A DNA stretch of 64,000 nucleotides, taken from Paenibacillus sp. TCA20. Lineage in GTDB: Bacteria > Bacillota > Bacilli > Paenibacillales > Paenibacillaceae. Both the position numbers and the translations under genes were made by a program. The notes under the pieces are model-generated. The model did not search any database and had not been told where the DNA came from. It saw only the letters and a program-made list of their open reading frames with translations. This document shows positions 8,866 to 17,260 of the stretch, in pieces (position 1 is the first letter of the stretch; each line of letters opens with the position of its first letter). Location of the stretch: contig NZ_BBIW01000002.1 in the NCBI RefSeq assembly GCF_000732325.1, positions 434,007 to 498,006 of the forward strand, given 5' to 3'.

Positions 8866-9885
8866 CTATAATTCCACTACAGCTTTAATCACTTTCGATT
8901 CAGGCTCTAGCCACTCATCAAACAAATTAGCCATCTCTTCTAACGAAGCACGATGAGTAATATACTGATCCAGATTGATTCTGCCTGTGGAGATAGTCTT
9001 TATGACGTGAGCAAAATCCTCTCTTGTTGCATTCCGGCTGCCCATAATGGTTAGTTCTCGTTTATGAAACTCTGGGTCGTTGAACGTAATATTGCCCTTA
9101 ACGAGACCTACATATAGCAAAGTCCCGCCATGAGCAGTATAATTGAAAGCATTTGTCATGGATGTAATATTACCCGTTGCATCAATGACGATGGGCATAA
9201 GCGCTCCAGCCGTTAATTTTGAGAGCTGCTCAAGCAGGTCCTCGTCAGCTGCGTTAATGGTATGGTTAACCTTAGCCCACGAGCGGCAAAAATCTAACCG
9301 TTCCTTGTTAACATCCATAGCAATGACATTGGCTCCTGCCTCTTTTGCGAGTGTCATGACACCAAGTCCAATGGGTCCGCCTCCAATAACAAGCACTTCT
9401 GTACCTTCACAAATTCCGGATCTGCGAACCGCATGAGCACCAATAGCCAGCGGCTCGATCATTGCTGTATGGTCCAGGGATAATCCTTCGGACTTTAATA
9501 GATGTGATATCGGAACCTTAATTCTTTCGCACAGTCCCCCGTCCACATGTACTCCCAATACTTGAAGCTGCATGCAGCAGTTGGGTCTCCCCGATCTGCA
9601 GGCTATGCAATGATTACAGTGTAAATAAGGAACAATGGTGACCTGATCTCCTGGTAATATGCCTTGATCTTGGTTGCTAATCTTTGTGACGATCCCAGCC
9701 AGTTCATGTCCTAAGATGCGCGGATATTCAAAAAAAGGCTGGTTCCCTTGATAAGCGTGCAGGTCGGTCCCACAAATGCCAACCCGCTTTATTTCAATTA
9801 CTGCTTCATCCTGCCCCAGTATCGGCTCAGGTAAATCTGTAGCATAACGAAACGTTCCGATTTGTTCGCAAATGATACCTCTCAT
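8866..9885 (-). CDS. Zinc-binding medium-chain dehydrogenase (sugar/polyol type)
   Basis: An NAD(P)-dependent dehydrogenase of 339 residues, full length for the sorbitol/threonine dehydrogenase group. Cys38, His60 and Glu61 form the catalytic zinc site; Cys90, Cys93, Cys96 and Cys104 form the structural zinc site; GGGPIGLG near residue 168 is the cofactor loop. It is co-oriented with the GH95 gene 60 bases downstream. A role in oxidising a sugar released by that enzyme, such as L-fucose or a derived acid or polyol, is plausible but inferred only from context. The start has a strong GGGAGGG ribosome binding site. Confidence 0.88.
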   Translation of the reverse strand: MRGIICEQIGTFRYATDLPEPILGQDEAVIEIKRVGICGTDLHAYQGNQPFFEYPRILGHELAGIVTKISNQDQGILPGDQVTIVPYLHCNHCIACRSGRPNCCMQLQVLGVHVDGGLCERIKVPISHLLKSEGLSLDHTAMIEPLAIGAHAVRRSGICEGTEVLVIGGGPIGLGVMTLAKEAGANVIAMDVNKERLDFCRSWAKVNHTINAADEDLLEQLSKLTAGALMPIVIDATGNITSMTNAFNYTAHGGTLLYVGLVKGNITFNDPEFHKRELTIMGSRNATREDFAHVIKTISTGRINLDQYITHRASLEEMANLFDEWLEPESKVIKAVVEL

Positions 9886-10161
9886 TCTTCATATCCCTCC
9901 CGGCTTCCAATGAATGCGGTTACATTTTAACATTTCTTCCTAATCGAATATTCGCGGGAAGGACCTCCATTGCCTTCTTCAGGTAGGTTTTATTTTGTAT
10001 TCTCGTAGGATTCTTTATATTCTGCTGCCATTTGATCTCCGCCGCTCGTTCTCCACCGTTCAACCTCGACACAAATGCTAGAATGCAGTACATCGAATTT
10101 GCTGCTGTAACAGATTTGTCTCTTTTTATGTATCCTGAATATGTATAATCGTCTATAGACG
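9886..10161. other. Intergenic stretch without a supported gene
   Basis: A minus-strand frame of 86 codons crosses this region, but its start lies inside the terminator hairpin at 10162-10190 and has no ribosome binding site. Its C-terminal half looks protein-like (KAMEVLPANIRLGR), so a decayed gene remnant is possible. Nothing else was recognised. Confidence 0.4.
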
Positions 10162-10190
10162 AAAAAAAAGCCGCCCTCATTAGGGCAGCT
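10162..10190 (-). terminator. Terminator of the duplicated-domain protein gene
   Basis: On the minus strand AGCTGCCCT pairs with AGGGCGGCT (one G-T pair) around a short loop and is followed by eight T, 35 bases after the stop codon. Confidence 0.9.
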
Positions 10191-10224
10191 CTGTAATATC
10201 TGACATGCTGTTCAACATTTTTAA

Positions 10225-12228
10225 TTAAGGATTAGCAGTAATCCAATAATCGTAAGAATGGACAACATATCCTTGGTAAGCTTCATAGTTAGCAAGCAAA
10301 TCCGGTAATTTAGCAAGCTCTTCTTCCATGTAAGCTTCTCCTTCTTCATAGAAGGTAATATGATCGCCCTCATGGCTTTGTTTCATCTCAACAGAGACGA
10401 GAAGCGGCTTACCTAAACGGTCTGCAATCTCCATTTCTTGGGCTACAACCGCTGCTATTCCGTTTGATCCCTCTGCGGTATCACGGAAGGCCATTAATGA
10501 AACATGATCAAGTGTCTGAATCATCCATTCACTAACCGTTATATTCTTGCCTGGAAGCTCATATGCGTCAAGCCATACAGCGAGATCGGCACTCGTCTCC
10601 AGATCAGAATTTTTTTTGGTCTCTCGTGCAAAGTATTCCATATTTGCGGCCCATTCTGTAAGTACACGGTCACGGTCAATATGCCAGGCCTCATTTGTAT
10701 ACGGCTCTACATCAACATGGATACCATGGAATTTCTCCTGCTCCGAAGCATGCTGATTATATTCCTTAACATAATTGATTAACCGGGTAATACGGGGTCG
10801 GTTCTCTTCAAGCCCCCATATCGGATGGCCTCCCATGGCATGAACCTCGATCCCCATGGCTGCTGCCTGACTGACAAAATTTCGATACAGCTCAAACGGC
10901 TGCTCCAAATCAAGTCTTACATACAAATAATTTATATTTTTCTCTTCTACAAATTCGAGCACGCGTTCACTGTCATGAATCACTTGCTCTGCTTGCCAAA
11001 TGTACGTCCCCCGGATAGAGCCCGGTTCTGGATCCGGCGTTGGCTCTGGATCCGGTGTTGGCTCTGGATCCGGTGTTGGTTCTGGATCCGGTGTTGGCTC
11101 TGGATCCGGTGTTGGCTCTGGATCCGGTGTTGGCTCTGGATCCGGTGTTGGCTCTGGATCCGGTGTTGGTTCTGGATCTGGTGTTGGTTCTGGATCCGGT
11201 GTTGGTTCTGGATCCGGTGTTGGCTCTGGATCCGGTGTTGGCTCTGGATCCGGTGTTGGTTCTGGATCCGGTGTTGGTTCTGGATCCGGTGTTGGTTCTG
11301 AATCCGGTGTTGGTTCTGGATCCGGTGTTGGCTCTGGATCTGTACCGTTTTCGCTGAGGTTAGACCAATACACATAATCATGCACTGCTACGCCGGCAAA
11401 ATTGCGGTATTCCTGCAGTGATAATGACACCTCGTTAAGTACAGCTTCCATTTCTTCTGCTGATTTACCTGCAAATGAGGTGTACTCTTCACCTGGCATC
11501 GGTTTTGTGTTTACAGCGATAACAACCTTTGCGTCATAAGCTTCCGACCATTCCATTTCTTGCTCAATTACATGAGAAATGCTGTCATCGCCGGTTGCTT
11601 TATCACGGTAAGCCATTAAAGTGATTTGATCAAACCTATTCATGAACCATTGGATTAGCGGCGTATCGGTCTCAGGCACTTCATATTGGTCATACCAAAA
11701 AGGCAGGTCAATGGCACTGATTAGAGAAGCATCCTGATTCGCAACGTCTAAAAACAGCTCAAGATTGGTTAAATAGGATTGAATGATAGACTCGCTGTCC
11801 TCGCTCCAATCATTCAGAACATAGGGTTCAATATCCAGATGAATTCCTGCAAACTGTTCCGATTCCTCAGATTCAGCATTGTAATCAACAACCCAGTTAG
11901 CAAATTGAAGCAGCCGTTCTCTCCCACCTTCTGTCGCCCAGTAAGGATGGCCTGCGAGTGCATCAACCTTGATCCCCCGCTCCTGCGCATTTCGCACAAA
12001 GGTCTGATACATTTCCTCTGGCTGATTCATATCAATTCTTAAGTAAATATGATCAATATTTTGATTGTCGGCGTATTCCAGTACATCTTGGCCGCCATCT
12101 GCGATGGTCTCTGCCTGCCATAACCATGTTGCCCGCGTAGATGAATGACTCGATTCAAAAGCAGTCATAAATATAACACTTATGAATAAGACAACCCATA
12201 ATAAACCGCGGGATTGATTGCGTATCAT
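10225..12228 (-). CDS. Exported protein with two barrel-like domains joined by a (PEPTPD)n linker
   Basis: A 667-residue protein with an N-terminal hydrophobic segment ([16 protein letters not shown]), so secreted or membrane-anchored. Domain 1 (about 31-300) and domain 2 (about 418-667) are clear duplicates: both have WQAE, YLR/YVRLD, GHP.W, a GIHLDIEPY or GIHVDVEPY strand, and a LMAYRD or LMAFRD strand. The acidic D-x-E strand and the later LMA(Y/F)RD strand recall TIM-barrel hydrolases of the GH18 type, but the classic DGxDxDxE is absent, so catalysis is unproven. About 17 copies of a six-residue PEPTPD unit link the domains. The ATG at 12228 is preferred: GGAGGGAGG lies just upstream, and an ATG at 12264 would fall at the promoter. 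Function unknown; possibly polysaccharide binding or cleavage. Confidence 0.85.
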   Translation of the reverse strand: MIRNQSRGLLWVVLFISVIFMTAFESSHSSTRATWLWQAETIADGGQDVLEYADNQNIDHIYLRIDMNQPEEMYQTFVRNAQERGIKVDALAGHPYWATEGGRERLLQFANWVVDYNAESEESEQFAGIHLDIEPYVLNDWSEDSESIIQSYLTNLELFLDVANQDASLISAIDLPFWYDQYEVPETDTPLIQWFMNRFDQITLMAYRDKATGDDSISHVIEQEMEWSEAYDAKVVIAVNTKPMPGEEYTSFAGKSAEEMEAVLNEVSLSLQEYRNFAGVAVHDYVYWSNLSENGTDPEPTPDPEPTPDSEPTPDPEPTPDPEPTPDPEPTPDPEPTPDPEPTPDPEPTPDPEPTPDPEPTPDPEPTPDPEPTPDPEPTPDPEPTPDPEPTPDPEPTPDPEPGSIRGTYIWQAEQVIHDSERVLEFVEEKNINYLYVRLDLEQPFELYRNFVSQAAAMGIEVHAMGGHPIWGLEENRPRITRLINYVKEYNQHASEQEKFHGIHVDVEPYTNEAWHIDRDRVLTEWAANMEYFARETKKNSDLETSADLAVWLDAYELPGKNITVSEWMIQTLDHVSLMAFRDTAEGSNGIAAVVAQEMEIADRLGKPLLVSVEMKQSHEGDHITFYEEGEAYMEEELAKLPDLLANYEAYQGYVVHSYDYWITANP
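11024..11347. repeat. Tandem 18-bp repeat encoding PEPTPD units
   Basis: About 17 full copies plus a degenerate last copy of an 18-bp unit (ggYtctggatccggtgtt on the plus strand), most with a GGATCC site. Variation is almost all at GGT/GGC third positions, with single changes such as GGATCT and GAATCC (giving one Ser for Pro). The unit encodes the Pro/Glu/Thr/Asp linker. Such arrays change copy number easily by slippage. Confidence 0.95.
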
Positions 12229-12268
12229 ATCCTCCCTCCAATTCTCCTCTCTTTTTTGAACCAACGCT

Positions 12269-12277
12269 ATTATAGCA
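12269..12277 (-). promoter_or_regulatory. Extended -10 promoter of the duplicated-domain gene
   Basis: Minus-strand TGC-TATAAT is an extended -10 element 41 bases before ATG 12228. No good -35 is seen. It excludes the upstream ATG at 12264 as the translation start. Confidence 0.55.
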
Positions 12278-12291
12278 GTGGATAAAAGTAA

Positions 12292-12328
12292 AAGAATGAG
12301 CCCTGGTGCTCAACTTGGGCTCATTCTT
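12292..12328 (-). terminator. Terminator of the SDR gene
   Basis: A 12-base perfect stem (12292-12303 with 12317-12328), followed on the minus strand by a T-rich tract, 45 bases after the SDR stop. Confidence 0.85.
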
Positions 12329-12372
12329 CTATATTCGGTCTTTAGCCTGATTATTCGATTACAGTCCCAGGA

Positions 12373-13122
12373 TTAGGGCTCATATATCATTTTTCTTGTC
12401 ATACCGCCATCAATGACCAGGTTCTCTCCAGTTACAAAATCGTTGTCAGGTGCCGTCAAAAATAAACAGGCTCTTGCAATATCCTCTGGCTTGCCAACTC
12501 TTTGCGACGGATGCTGGACATGATCTATTTCTCTAAGTTCACTGTAGTCTCCTGTTTCAATCCATCCCGGACTAATACTATTGACCCGAATCCGTTTATC
12601 TGCCAGTGATACAGCCATCGCATGAGTAAGTGCAACAATGGCTCCTTTGGAAGCCGCATAGGCTTCAGAGTTCGGCTCGGACATCGTCGCTCTCGTGGAG
12701 GCCATATTGACTACAGCGCCGCCCTGTTTATTATTCCCCATATATTTAGCCGCTTCTCTTGTCGTTAAAAAACAGCTGCGAGCATTGGTATTCATGACGT
12801 CATCCCATTCATTCAGGGACAATTCAAGCGGAGACTTCCAGATGCCATAACCTGCGTTGTTAATGAGGATATCGATCTTCCCATATTCCCGCATGGCTGT
12901 ATTCATTAAATGTACAATTGCTTCTTCAGACCTAACATCGCAGGCAACAAATATGGCAGTTTCACCTTTTTGACGAATGGCTGCGGCTGCCGCGGCCCCT
13001 TTTTCTTCATTTTGATCGGTAAGGACCACCTTCGCTCCCTGCTCAGCGTATGCTTCAGCTACAACTTTACCAATACCTTGCGCTGCGCCTGTCACGATAA
13101 CAACATCATCTTTGAATTTCAT
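12373..13122 (-). CDS. Short-chain dehydrogenase/reductase (SDR)
   Basis: A classical SDR of 249 residues using NAD(P)(H) on an unknown alcohol or ketone. The cofactor motif TGAAQGIG is at 11-18, NNAG at 88-91, and the catalytic Ser142, Tyr155 and Lys159 are all present (YAASK). PGWIETGD follows as in the family. The acidic residue after the second strand (LTD) suggests NAD preference, which is inference. Stand-alone gene between two terminators, starting with an AGGAG site. Many SDRs of this type are annotated glucose 1-dehydrogenase-like without evidence. Confidence 0.9.
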   Translation of the reverse strand: MKFKDDVVIVTGAAQGIGKVVAEAYAEQGAKVVLTDQNEEKGAAAAAAIRQKGETAIFVACDVRSEEAIVHLMNTAMREYGKIDILINNAGYGIWKSPLELSLNEWDDVMNTNARSCFLTTREAAKYMGNNKQGGAVVNMASTRATMSEPNSEAYAASKGAIVALTHAMAVSLADKRIRVNSISPGWIETGDYSELREIDHVQHPSQRVGKPEDIARACLFLTAPDNDFVTGENLVIDGGMTRKMIYEP

Positions 13123-13311
13123 TATACCTCTCCTTATGACTAGAGATTGGAACCAGCTATAATTTTCTGATAACTATATATTACACAAATTTAGGTTCTG
13201 GCATAAATCCGAATCAATAACCTAATGAAATAGAAATCATGCCCCTAATAAAGAATAATTAATCGAGTATATCTCAATTGAAACGGTTCAGATTCAACAA
13301 GGATTAAAAAC

Positions 13312-13336
13312 AAAAAGCCGCCCCATTGGGACGGCT
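13312..13336 (-). terminator. Terminator of the DUF2500 gene
   Basis: Minus-strand AGCCGTCCC pairs with GGGGCGGCT and is followed by TTTTTG, 14 bases after the stop. Confidence 0.85.
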
Positions 13337-13349
13337 GATCAATGACATG

Positions 13350-13742
13350 CTAACCTCGAACACGTTCGGTATATACTCTGTTATAACGCTTGAACCCAAG
13401 ATATCTGGTCCCCTGAAAAGTAAGCTGGCCTTCATCGCCCTCAGCGCATAAACCATACTCATCTCCGCCGACCTTGAACTCAATCCGATCTCCGCTGTCC
13501 ACTTCAAACGTAATAAAATAGAGCGTCCGCGTATTCTGCCCCTCGCTTTGACTCTGCTGTGATACCTGAATTCTTCTTCCTGTAATTCTTGAAGGGACAG
13601 TCAATACCGGCTGCTTATTGTTCCGTCCCCAAGTAAGGAGCTCTTTTCCCAGGGTCAATGCGACAATACCGAGAATCACGACAAATACCGCCGGGAATAC
13701 CGTTCCGAAAAAATCAAACATCCAGAAAGATTCAAATCCCAT
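13350..13742 (-). CDS. DUF2500 domain membrane protein
   Basis: A 130-residue protein with one N-terminal membrane span (VFPAVFVVILGIVALTLG, about 14-31) and a soluble beta domain. The segment TLYFITFEVDSGDRIEFKV followed by EYGLCAEGDEGQLTFQGTR is typical of DUF2500 proteins, found in many Bacillales. Function unknown. It has a good GGGAGGAG site and its own terminator, so it is probably monocistronic. Confidence 0.85.
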   Translation of the reverse strand: MGFESFWMFDFFGTVFPAVFVVILGIVALTLGKELLTWGRNNKQPVLTVPSRITGRRIQVSQQSQSEGQNTRTLYFITFEVDSGDRIEFKVGGDEYGLCAEGDEGQLTFQGTRYLGFKRYNRVYTERVRG

Positions 13743-13790
13743 GCCGTCTCCTCCCGTCCTCTGATTCTTGTCTGTAAATAACCGACTACT

Positions 13791-13819
13791 TGTTTATGTA
13801 TATGCCGTAGTGCGGTCAA
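13791..13819 (-). promoter_or_regulatory. Possible sigma-A promoter of the DUF2500 gene
   Basis: On the minus strand TTGACC and TAAACA are separated by 17 bases, about 50 bases before the start codon. Confidence 0.45.
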
Positions 13820-13858
13820 CTTGTCAGTTCGCGGAAGAAATACTTCATGGGATTAATT

Positions 13859-15124
13859 TTAAAGGACGCTCCAGCTGGTCCCGCCATCCATCGTCTGCAT
13901 TAATATTGATTTTTTCTCACTGGCATTCTCAAGCAGTACCCACCCTACTTTGGGGCTAACGAACTGCAGCTTGACAACCTCAGGATAATCTACAAGCTTC
14001 TCTGCCAAAACTTGACTTACAGGCAGTCTGTCCCAAGTCTCCCCTTGATCTATCGTATGATAGACATAAGACCCCTGCAGTGCCCAGCCTTCAGACTCAC
14101 TGACAAAAGTAGGATACAAATCCTTGTTCACACCACGCTGAGAAGGCAGATTAAACTGGACATGCTCCCAAATAGAGCCTCCATCTGTCGTAAACAGACC
14201 GCTGTACTGAACACCGCTGCCTTCCGCACAGCCTAAGGGAAGATACATTTGCTGATGATCTACACTTAAGCTCTCTATCTCGCCAAGAGAATAAGAAGAG
14301 CAAGACTCATACAATGCTGATGATCTGTTGAAAAACGGCTCGTTAATAGACCAGGCTTTCCCTGCATTCTTGGTTACATAAATCTTAGGAGCGCCAAGCT
14401 CAAGCACGGATACGACTCCTTGCTCTCCGCCCGTGAACTGCATGCCTTCAACATATCCGCGCAGCGGTATAGCATGATCCGTCTGCTGAAGTGGAGAGCT
14501 TGTCATCACTTCAGACCAATTCATTCCCCCGTCAAGCGTCGAGAATATTTTCTTCTCCTCTTTGCCCGTACCAGCATTGTCACTTGTCATTAAGTAGCCT
14601 TCCTTGGCTGAAGCAAAATGTAGTGCAGTAACCTTCTGAGTCTCCTCCAATGAAGAAATCATCCAGCTCTCCCCGCCGTCATTCGTTCGCAGTACCACAT
14701 TGTCAGTTCCATCTGTTCCGGAACGAACAATCCAGCCATTCATGCCATCCAGGAAAAAAATATCCTCTCCGTAAACCGGATTCGTCGCAAACTTCACATT
14801 AGATGAAGGAGAAATATTCGTCCAGGTCTCCCCATTGTCACGGGTATAATATAAACGCAGCTCGCTTCTCGTTACTCCCCAAGCCAGACCGCCATAACCA
14901 TGAATTAATTGAAAGTCCGTTAATCGTGTCTGAATTTGATATTTGTTCATTTCATCGACTTCGTAATTACTAGGTTCAATAAGCGTAATTGTCTGCCCAT
15001 CTTCCAGCTGCTCTTCCTTTACGACTACTGGCTGAGCCTCCTCGGGTTCCGAAGATGTGCAAGCTGTCAGCGCCAGTGTGAGCATAAGTATACATACTAG
15101 AGCCCGCTTTGTCATTTCTCGCAT
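13859..15124 (-). CDS. Lipoprotein with BNR/YCF48-like repeats
   Basis: A surface lipoprotein: signal peptide ending in the lipobox LTAC (Cys near residue 22). The rest is a beta-propeller-like domain with repeated Asp-box motifs, each of the form x-DxGxxW: RDNGETW, NDGGESW, LDGGMNW, TDGGSIW, DQGETW and MDGGTSW. Such repeats occur in sialidases and in photosystem assembly factor YCF48-like proteins, but no sialidase active site is visible. At 421 residues a single propeller fits. Function unknown. It lies alone between the DUF2500 gene and the permease. Confidence 0.85.
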   Translation of the reverse strand: MREMTKRALVCILMLTLALTACTSSEPEEAQPVVVKEEQLEDGQTITLIEPSNYEVDEMNKYQIQTRLTDFQLIHGYGGLAWGVTRSELRLYYTRDNGETWTNISPSSNVKFATNPVYGEDIFFLDGMNGWIVRSGTDGTDNVVLRTNDGGESWMISSLEETQKVTALHFASAKEGYLMTSDNAGTGKEEKKIFSTLDGGMNWSEVMTSSPLQQTDHAIPLRGYVEGMQFTGGEQGVVSVLELGAPKIYVTKNAGKAWSINEPFFNRSSALYESCSSYSLGEIESLSVDHQQMYLPLGCAEGSGVQYSGLFTTDGGSIWEHVQFNLPSQRGVNKDLYPTFVSESEGWALQGSYVYHTIDQGETWDRLPVSQVLAEKLVDYPEVVKLQFVSPKVGWVLLENASEKKSILMQTMDGGTSWSVL

Positions 15125-15237
15125 GCTATTCCACCTCTTTGTGCCTGTTAAGGCTGTCCTCTAAGTTAGACATTATAGCATACTTTATTTTGAATGAGAG
15201 TCAAAACTGTTACTTGTTCCTCTTTATTCTGTAATAC

Positions 15238-15273
15238 ATTTCGCCCTCCTGGCATCTGCCAGAAGGGCGAAAT
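15238..15273 (-). terminator. Terminator of the APC permease gene
   Basis: A 10-base stem (15238-15247 with 15264-15273) with an inner CTGGCA/TGCCAG hairpin, 22 bases past the permease stop. The minus-strand tail is only moderately T-rich. Confidence 0.75.
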
Positions 15274-15295
15274 TGTTTGTACTTTATTCATGTTA

Positions 15296-16681
15296 TTATT
15301 TCTTAGATTGCTTGTCTCCAAGCTCGCTGTTCCGGTATCCATAAAAGAAATAAATACATAGACCGACGAGAATCCATACGGCAAATCCACCCCAGGTTGA
15401 TCCGTCCAGCTGAAGCATCAGCAGTACACAGAATGCAGCGCTCAGCAGTGGAAGAAACGGCACCCAAGGTACAGAAAATCCTCGTTTGAGATCTGGCCTG
15501 GACTTGCGCAGACCAATAACACCAAGCGATACGACAGCAAATGCAAACAGGGTTCCAATGATGGTCAGGCTGGCAAGCTGATCCAGCGGCAGCAATCCGC
15601 ACAGGAGTGCGATAATAATGCCTACCATCCATGTACTGCGAACAGGGGTCTGTTTCTTCTCATCCACTTTAGATAAGAACTTAGGCAGCAGCCCATCCCG
15701 AGAGATCGCAAACAAGAGCCGGGTCTGACTAAACAATAGAACAAGCAGCACCGTCGTAATACCCACTATGGCTCCCACTGAAATAAGTCCTGCTACAAAG
15801 TCTTGTCCAACAAAACGTAATGCGAAAGCGACAGGGTCCGCAACTCCAAGATTGGTAAAAGGAACCATCCCGGTCAGGACGACAGCGACAAGTGAATACA
15901 TAATCATACATACAATAAGTGATCCAATAATTCCTATAGGAAGATTACGCTGCGGGTTTTTGACTTCTTCTGCCGCTGTAGCCACCGCATCGAATCCAAT
16001 ATAGGCGAAAAACACAACGGCCGCACCACTCATTACTCCTGTAAAACCAAATGGCATGAAGGGAGTCCAATTGTCAGGTTTCACATAAAATGCACCAACC
16101 AGAATGAATATGATGATAACTGCTATTTTGACAATAACCATAATTGCATTAAATCTTGCCGTTTCTCTCGCTCCCTGGGTGAGTAATAAGCATATCGCCA
16201 AAATAATGAGAACGGCCGGCAAATCTATGATTTGTCCCTGCGACAAATTAAAAGCACCGGATATAGCGGTGGGAAGATGCATGCCGAAGCCTTCCAGCAG
16301 CCCTTGAACATAGGCTGACCATCCGCTTGCTACCGATGCCGCAGCAACACCATACTCTAGTACCAGTGTCCAGCCCATTAACCAACCGACCACTTCACCG
16401 AATGCGGCATAGCTGTAAGCATAGGCACTACCCGATACAGTAACTGTGGAAGCCAGTTCTGAGTAACACAACGCTGCCAGAATACAAGCGATGGCGGCAA
16501 TAACGAAGGAGATCATTAGTGCGGGCCCTGCATGCTCTGCAGCGGCTTGTCCGGTAATAACGAAAATACCGGTACCAATAATAGCACCGACCCCAAGTGA
16601 TATCAGATCCAGCGCCCCAAGTGTCTTCTTAAGGCCTGTACCCTTGTTCAGGTCAAAATGCTTCTTGCGAAATAAATCCAT
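15296..16681 (-). CDS. APC-family amino acid permease (YfnA-like)
   Basis: An inner-membrane amino acid transporter of the cationic amino acid/APC superfamily. The 461 residues hold about 12 to 13 membrane spans. The first shows the family signature GVGAIIGTGIFVITG, and the EYGVAAASVASGW and VFFAYIGFDAVATAAEE segments are typical. The ATG at 16681 is chosen because AGGAGTG precedes it and the protein then starts MDLFRKKHFD like relatives; a longer frame to 16735 lacks a site. Substrate not determinable. Monocistronic, diverging from the FMN-riboswitch transporter. Confidence 0.9.
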   Translation of the reverse strand: MDLFRKKHFDLNKGTGLKKTLGALDLISLGVGAIIGTGIFVITGQAAAEHAGPALMISFVIAAIACILAALCYSELASTVTVSGSAYAYSYAAFGEVVGWLMGWTLVLEYGVAAASVASGWSAYVQGLLEGFGMHLPTAISGAFNLSQGQIIDLPAVLIILAICLLLTQGARETARFNAIMVIVKIAVIIIFILVGAFYVKPDNWTPFMPFGFTGVMSGAAVVFFAYIGFDAVATAAEEVKNPQRNLPIGIIGSLIVCMIMYSLVAVVLTGMVPFTNLGVADPVAFALRFVGQDFVAGLISVGAIVGITTVLLVLLFSQTRLLFAISRDGLLPKFLSKVDEKKQTPVRSTWMVGIIIALLCGLLPLDQLASLTIIGTLFAFAVVSLGVIGLRKSRPDLKRGFSVPWVPFLPLLSAAFCVLLMLQLDGSTWGGFAVWILVGLCIYFFYGYRNSELGDKQSKK

Positions 16682-16960
16682 AATGTCACTCCTAGATGAA
16701 TGTTGCAACGCTTTAGTGCATTTAAGCACAAACAATTATTATGCGAAAGTTAGCACAGCTTGTCAACTTTAATCCTTGAATTAGAATCATTTGGCTTAAG
16801 CTTTGGTAACAGATTGCCCTGAACTTGAATTTTTATTATAAATTGATCAACCGGCCAAAAATAAGTATTGCTACGATAGCGCTTTCTATATTATTATGTT
16901 GGAGTAGGTTACAACTAATCATCTACTTACTATTTTATACTATCTTAATAAATGAATAAT

Positions 16961-17112
16961 GGATCTTCGGGGTAGGGTGAAATTCCCAATCGGCGGTGAC
17001 GTTCTTGCAATAAAGAACGAAGCCCGCGACTCGCTGCTCAAGCATTCCTTGCGCACGCGACTGACTTGGTGCAATTCCAAGGCCGACGGTTACAGTCCGG
17101 ATGAGAGAAGAT
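16961..17112 (+). ncRNA. FMN riboswitch (RFN element)
   Basis: The conserved blocks are in order: GGATCTTCGGGGTAGGGTG at the 5' side, AATTCCCAATCGGCGGTGA, the GAAGCCCGCGA block, then GGTGCAATTCCAAGGCCGACGG, TACAGTCCGGATG and the closing AGAGAAGATC, which pairs with the 5' end. This is the aptamer that binds flavin mononucleotide. It sits 150 bases upstream of an EamA transporter and should repress it when FMN is abundant. Confidence 0.97.
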
Positions 17113-17120
17113 CATCGATT

Positions 17121-17207
17121 ACATGCGGTTGTTATATGAAGACGCATGTTTATTTGATCACCCCTGTTGATTGTGCATGGTTACATGTGCGTATTCACAT
17201 GGGTTTT
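17121..17207 (+). promoter_or_regulatory. FMN riboswitch expression platform with terminator
   Basis: Downstream of the aptamer, ACATGCG pairs with CGCATGT (about 17121-17150), and a second hairpin CATGTG/CACATG (17184-17201) is followed by GGTTTTTT. The second is a candidate intrinsic terminator. The exact antiterminator pairing was not worked out. Confidence 0.6.
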
Positions 17208-17260
17208 TTACTATCTGAAGATACCATATTCAAATTCTCACTTACGAAGGAGTTTGGAAT

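Noticed and set aside
9920-10180. Minus-strand 86-codon frame as a gene
   Set aside because: Its start lies in a terminator hairpin and has no ribosome binding site. Kept only as a possible remnant.
11024-11347. CRISPR-like array
   Set aside because: The repeats are directly adjacent without spacers and lie in frame inside a protein gene.
11000-11381. Several long open frames on both strands over the 18-bp repeat (VGSGSG-type and LDPVLA-type repeats)
   Set aside because: A stop-free 18-bp repeat opens all frames. Only the minus-strand PEPTPD frame connects with real domains on both sides.
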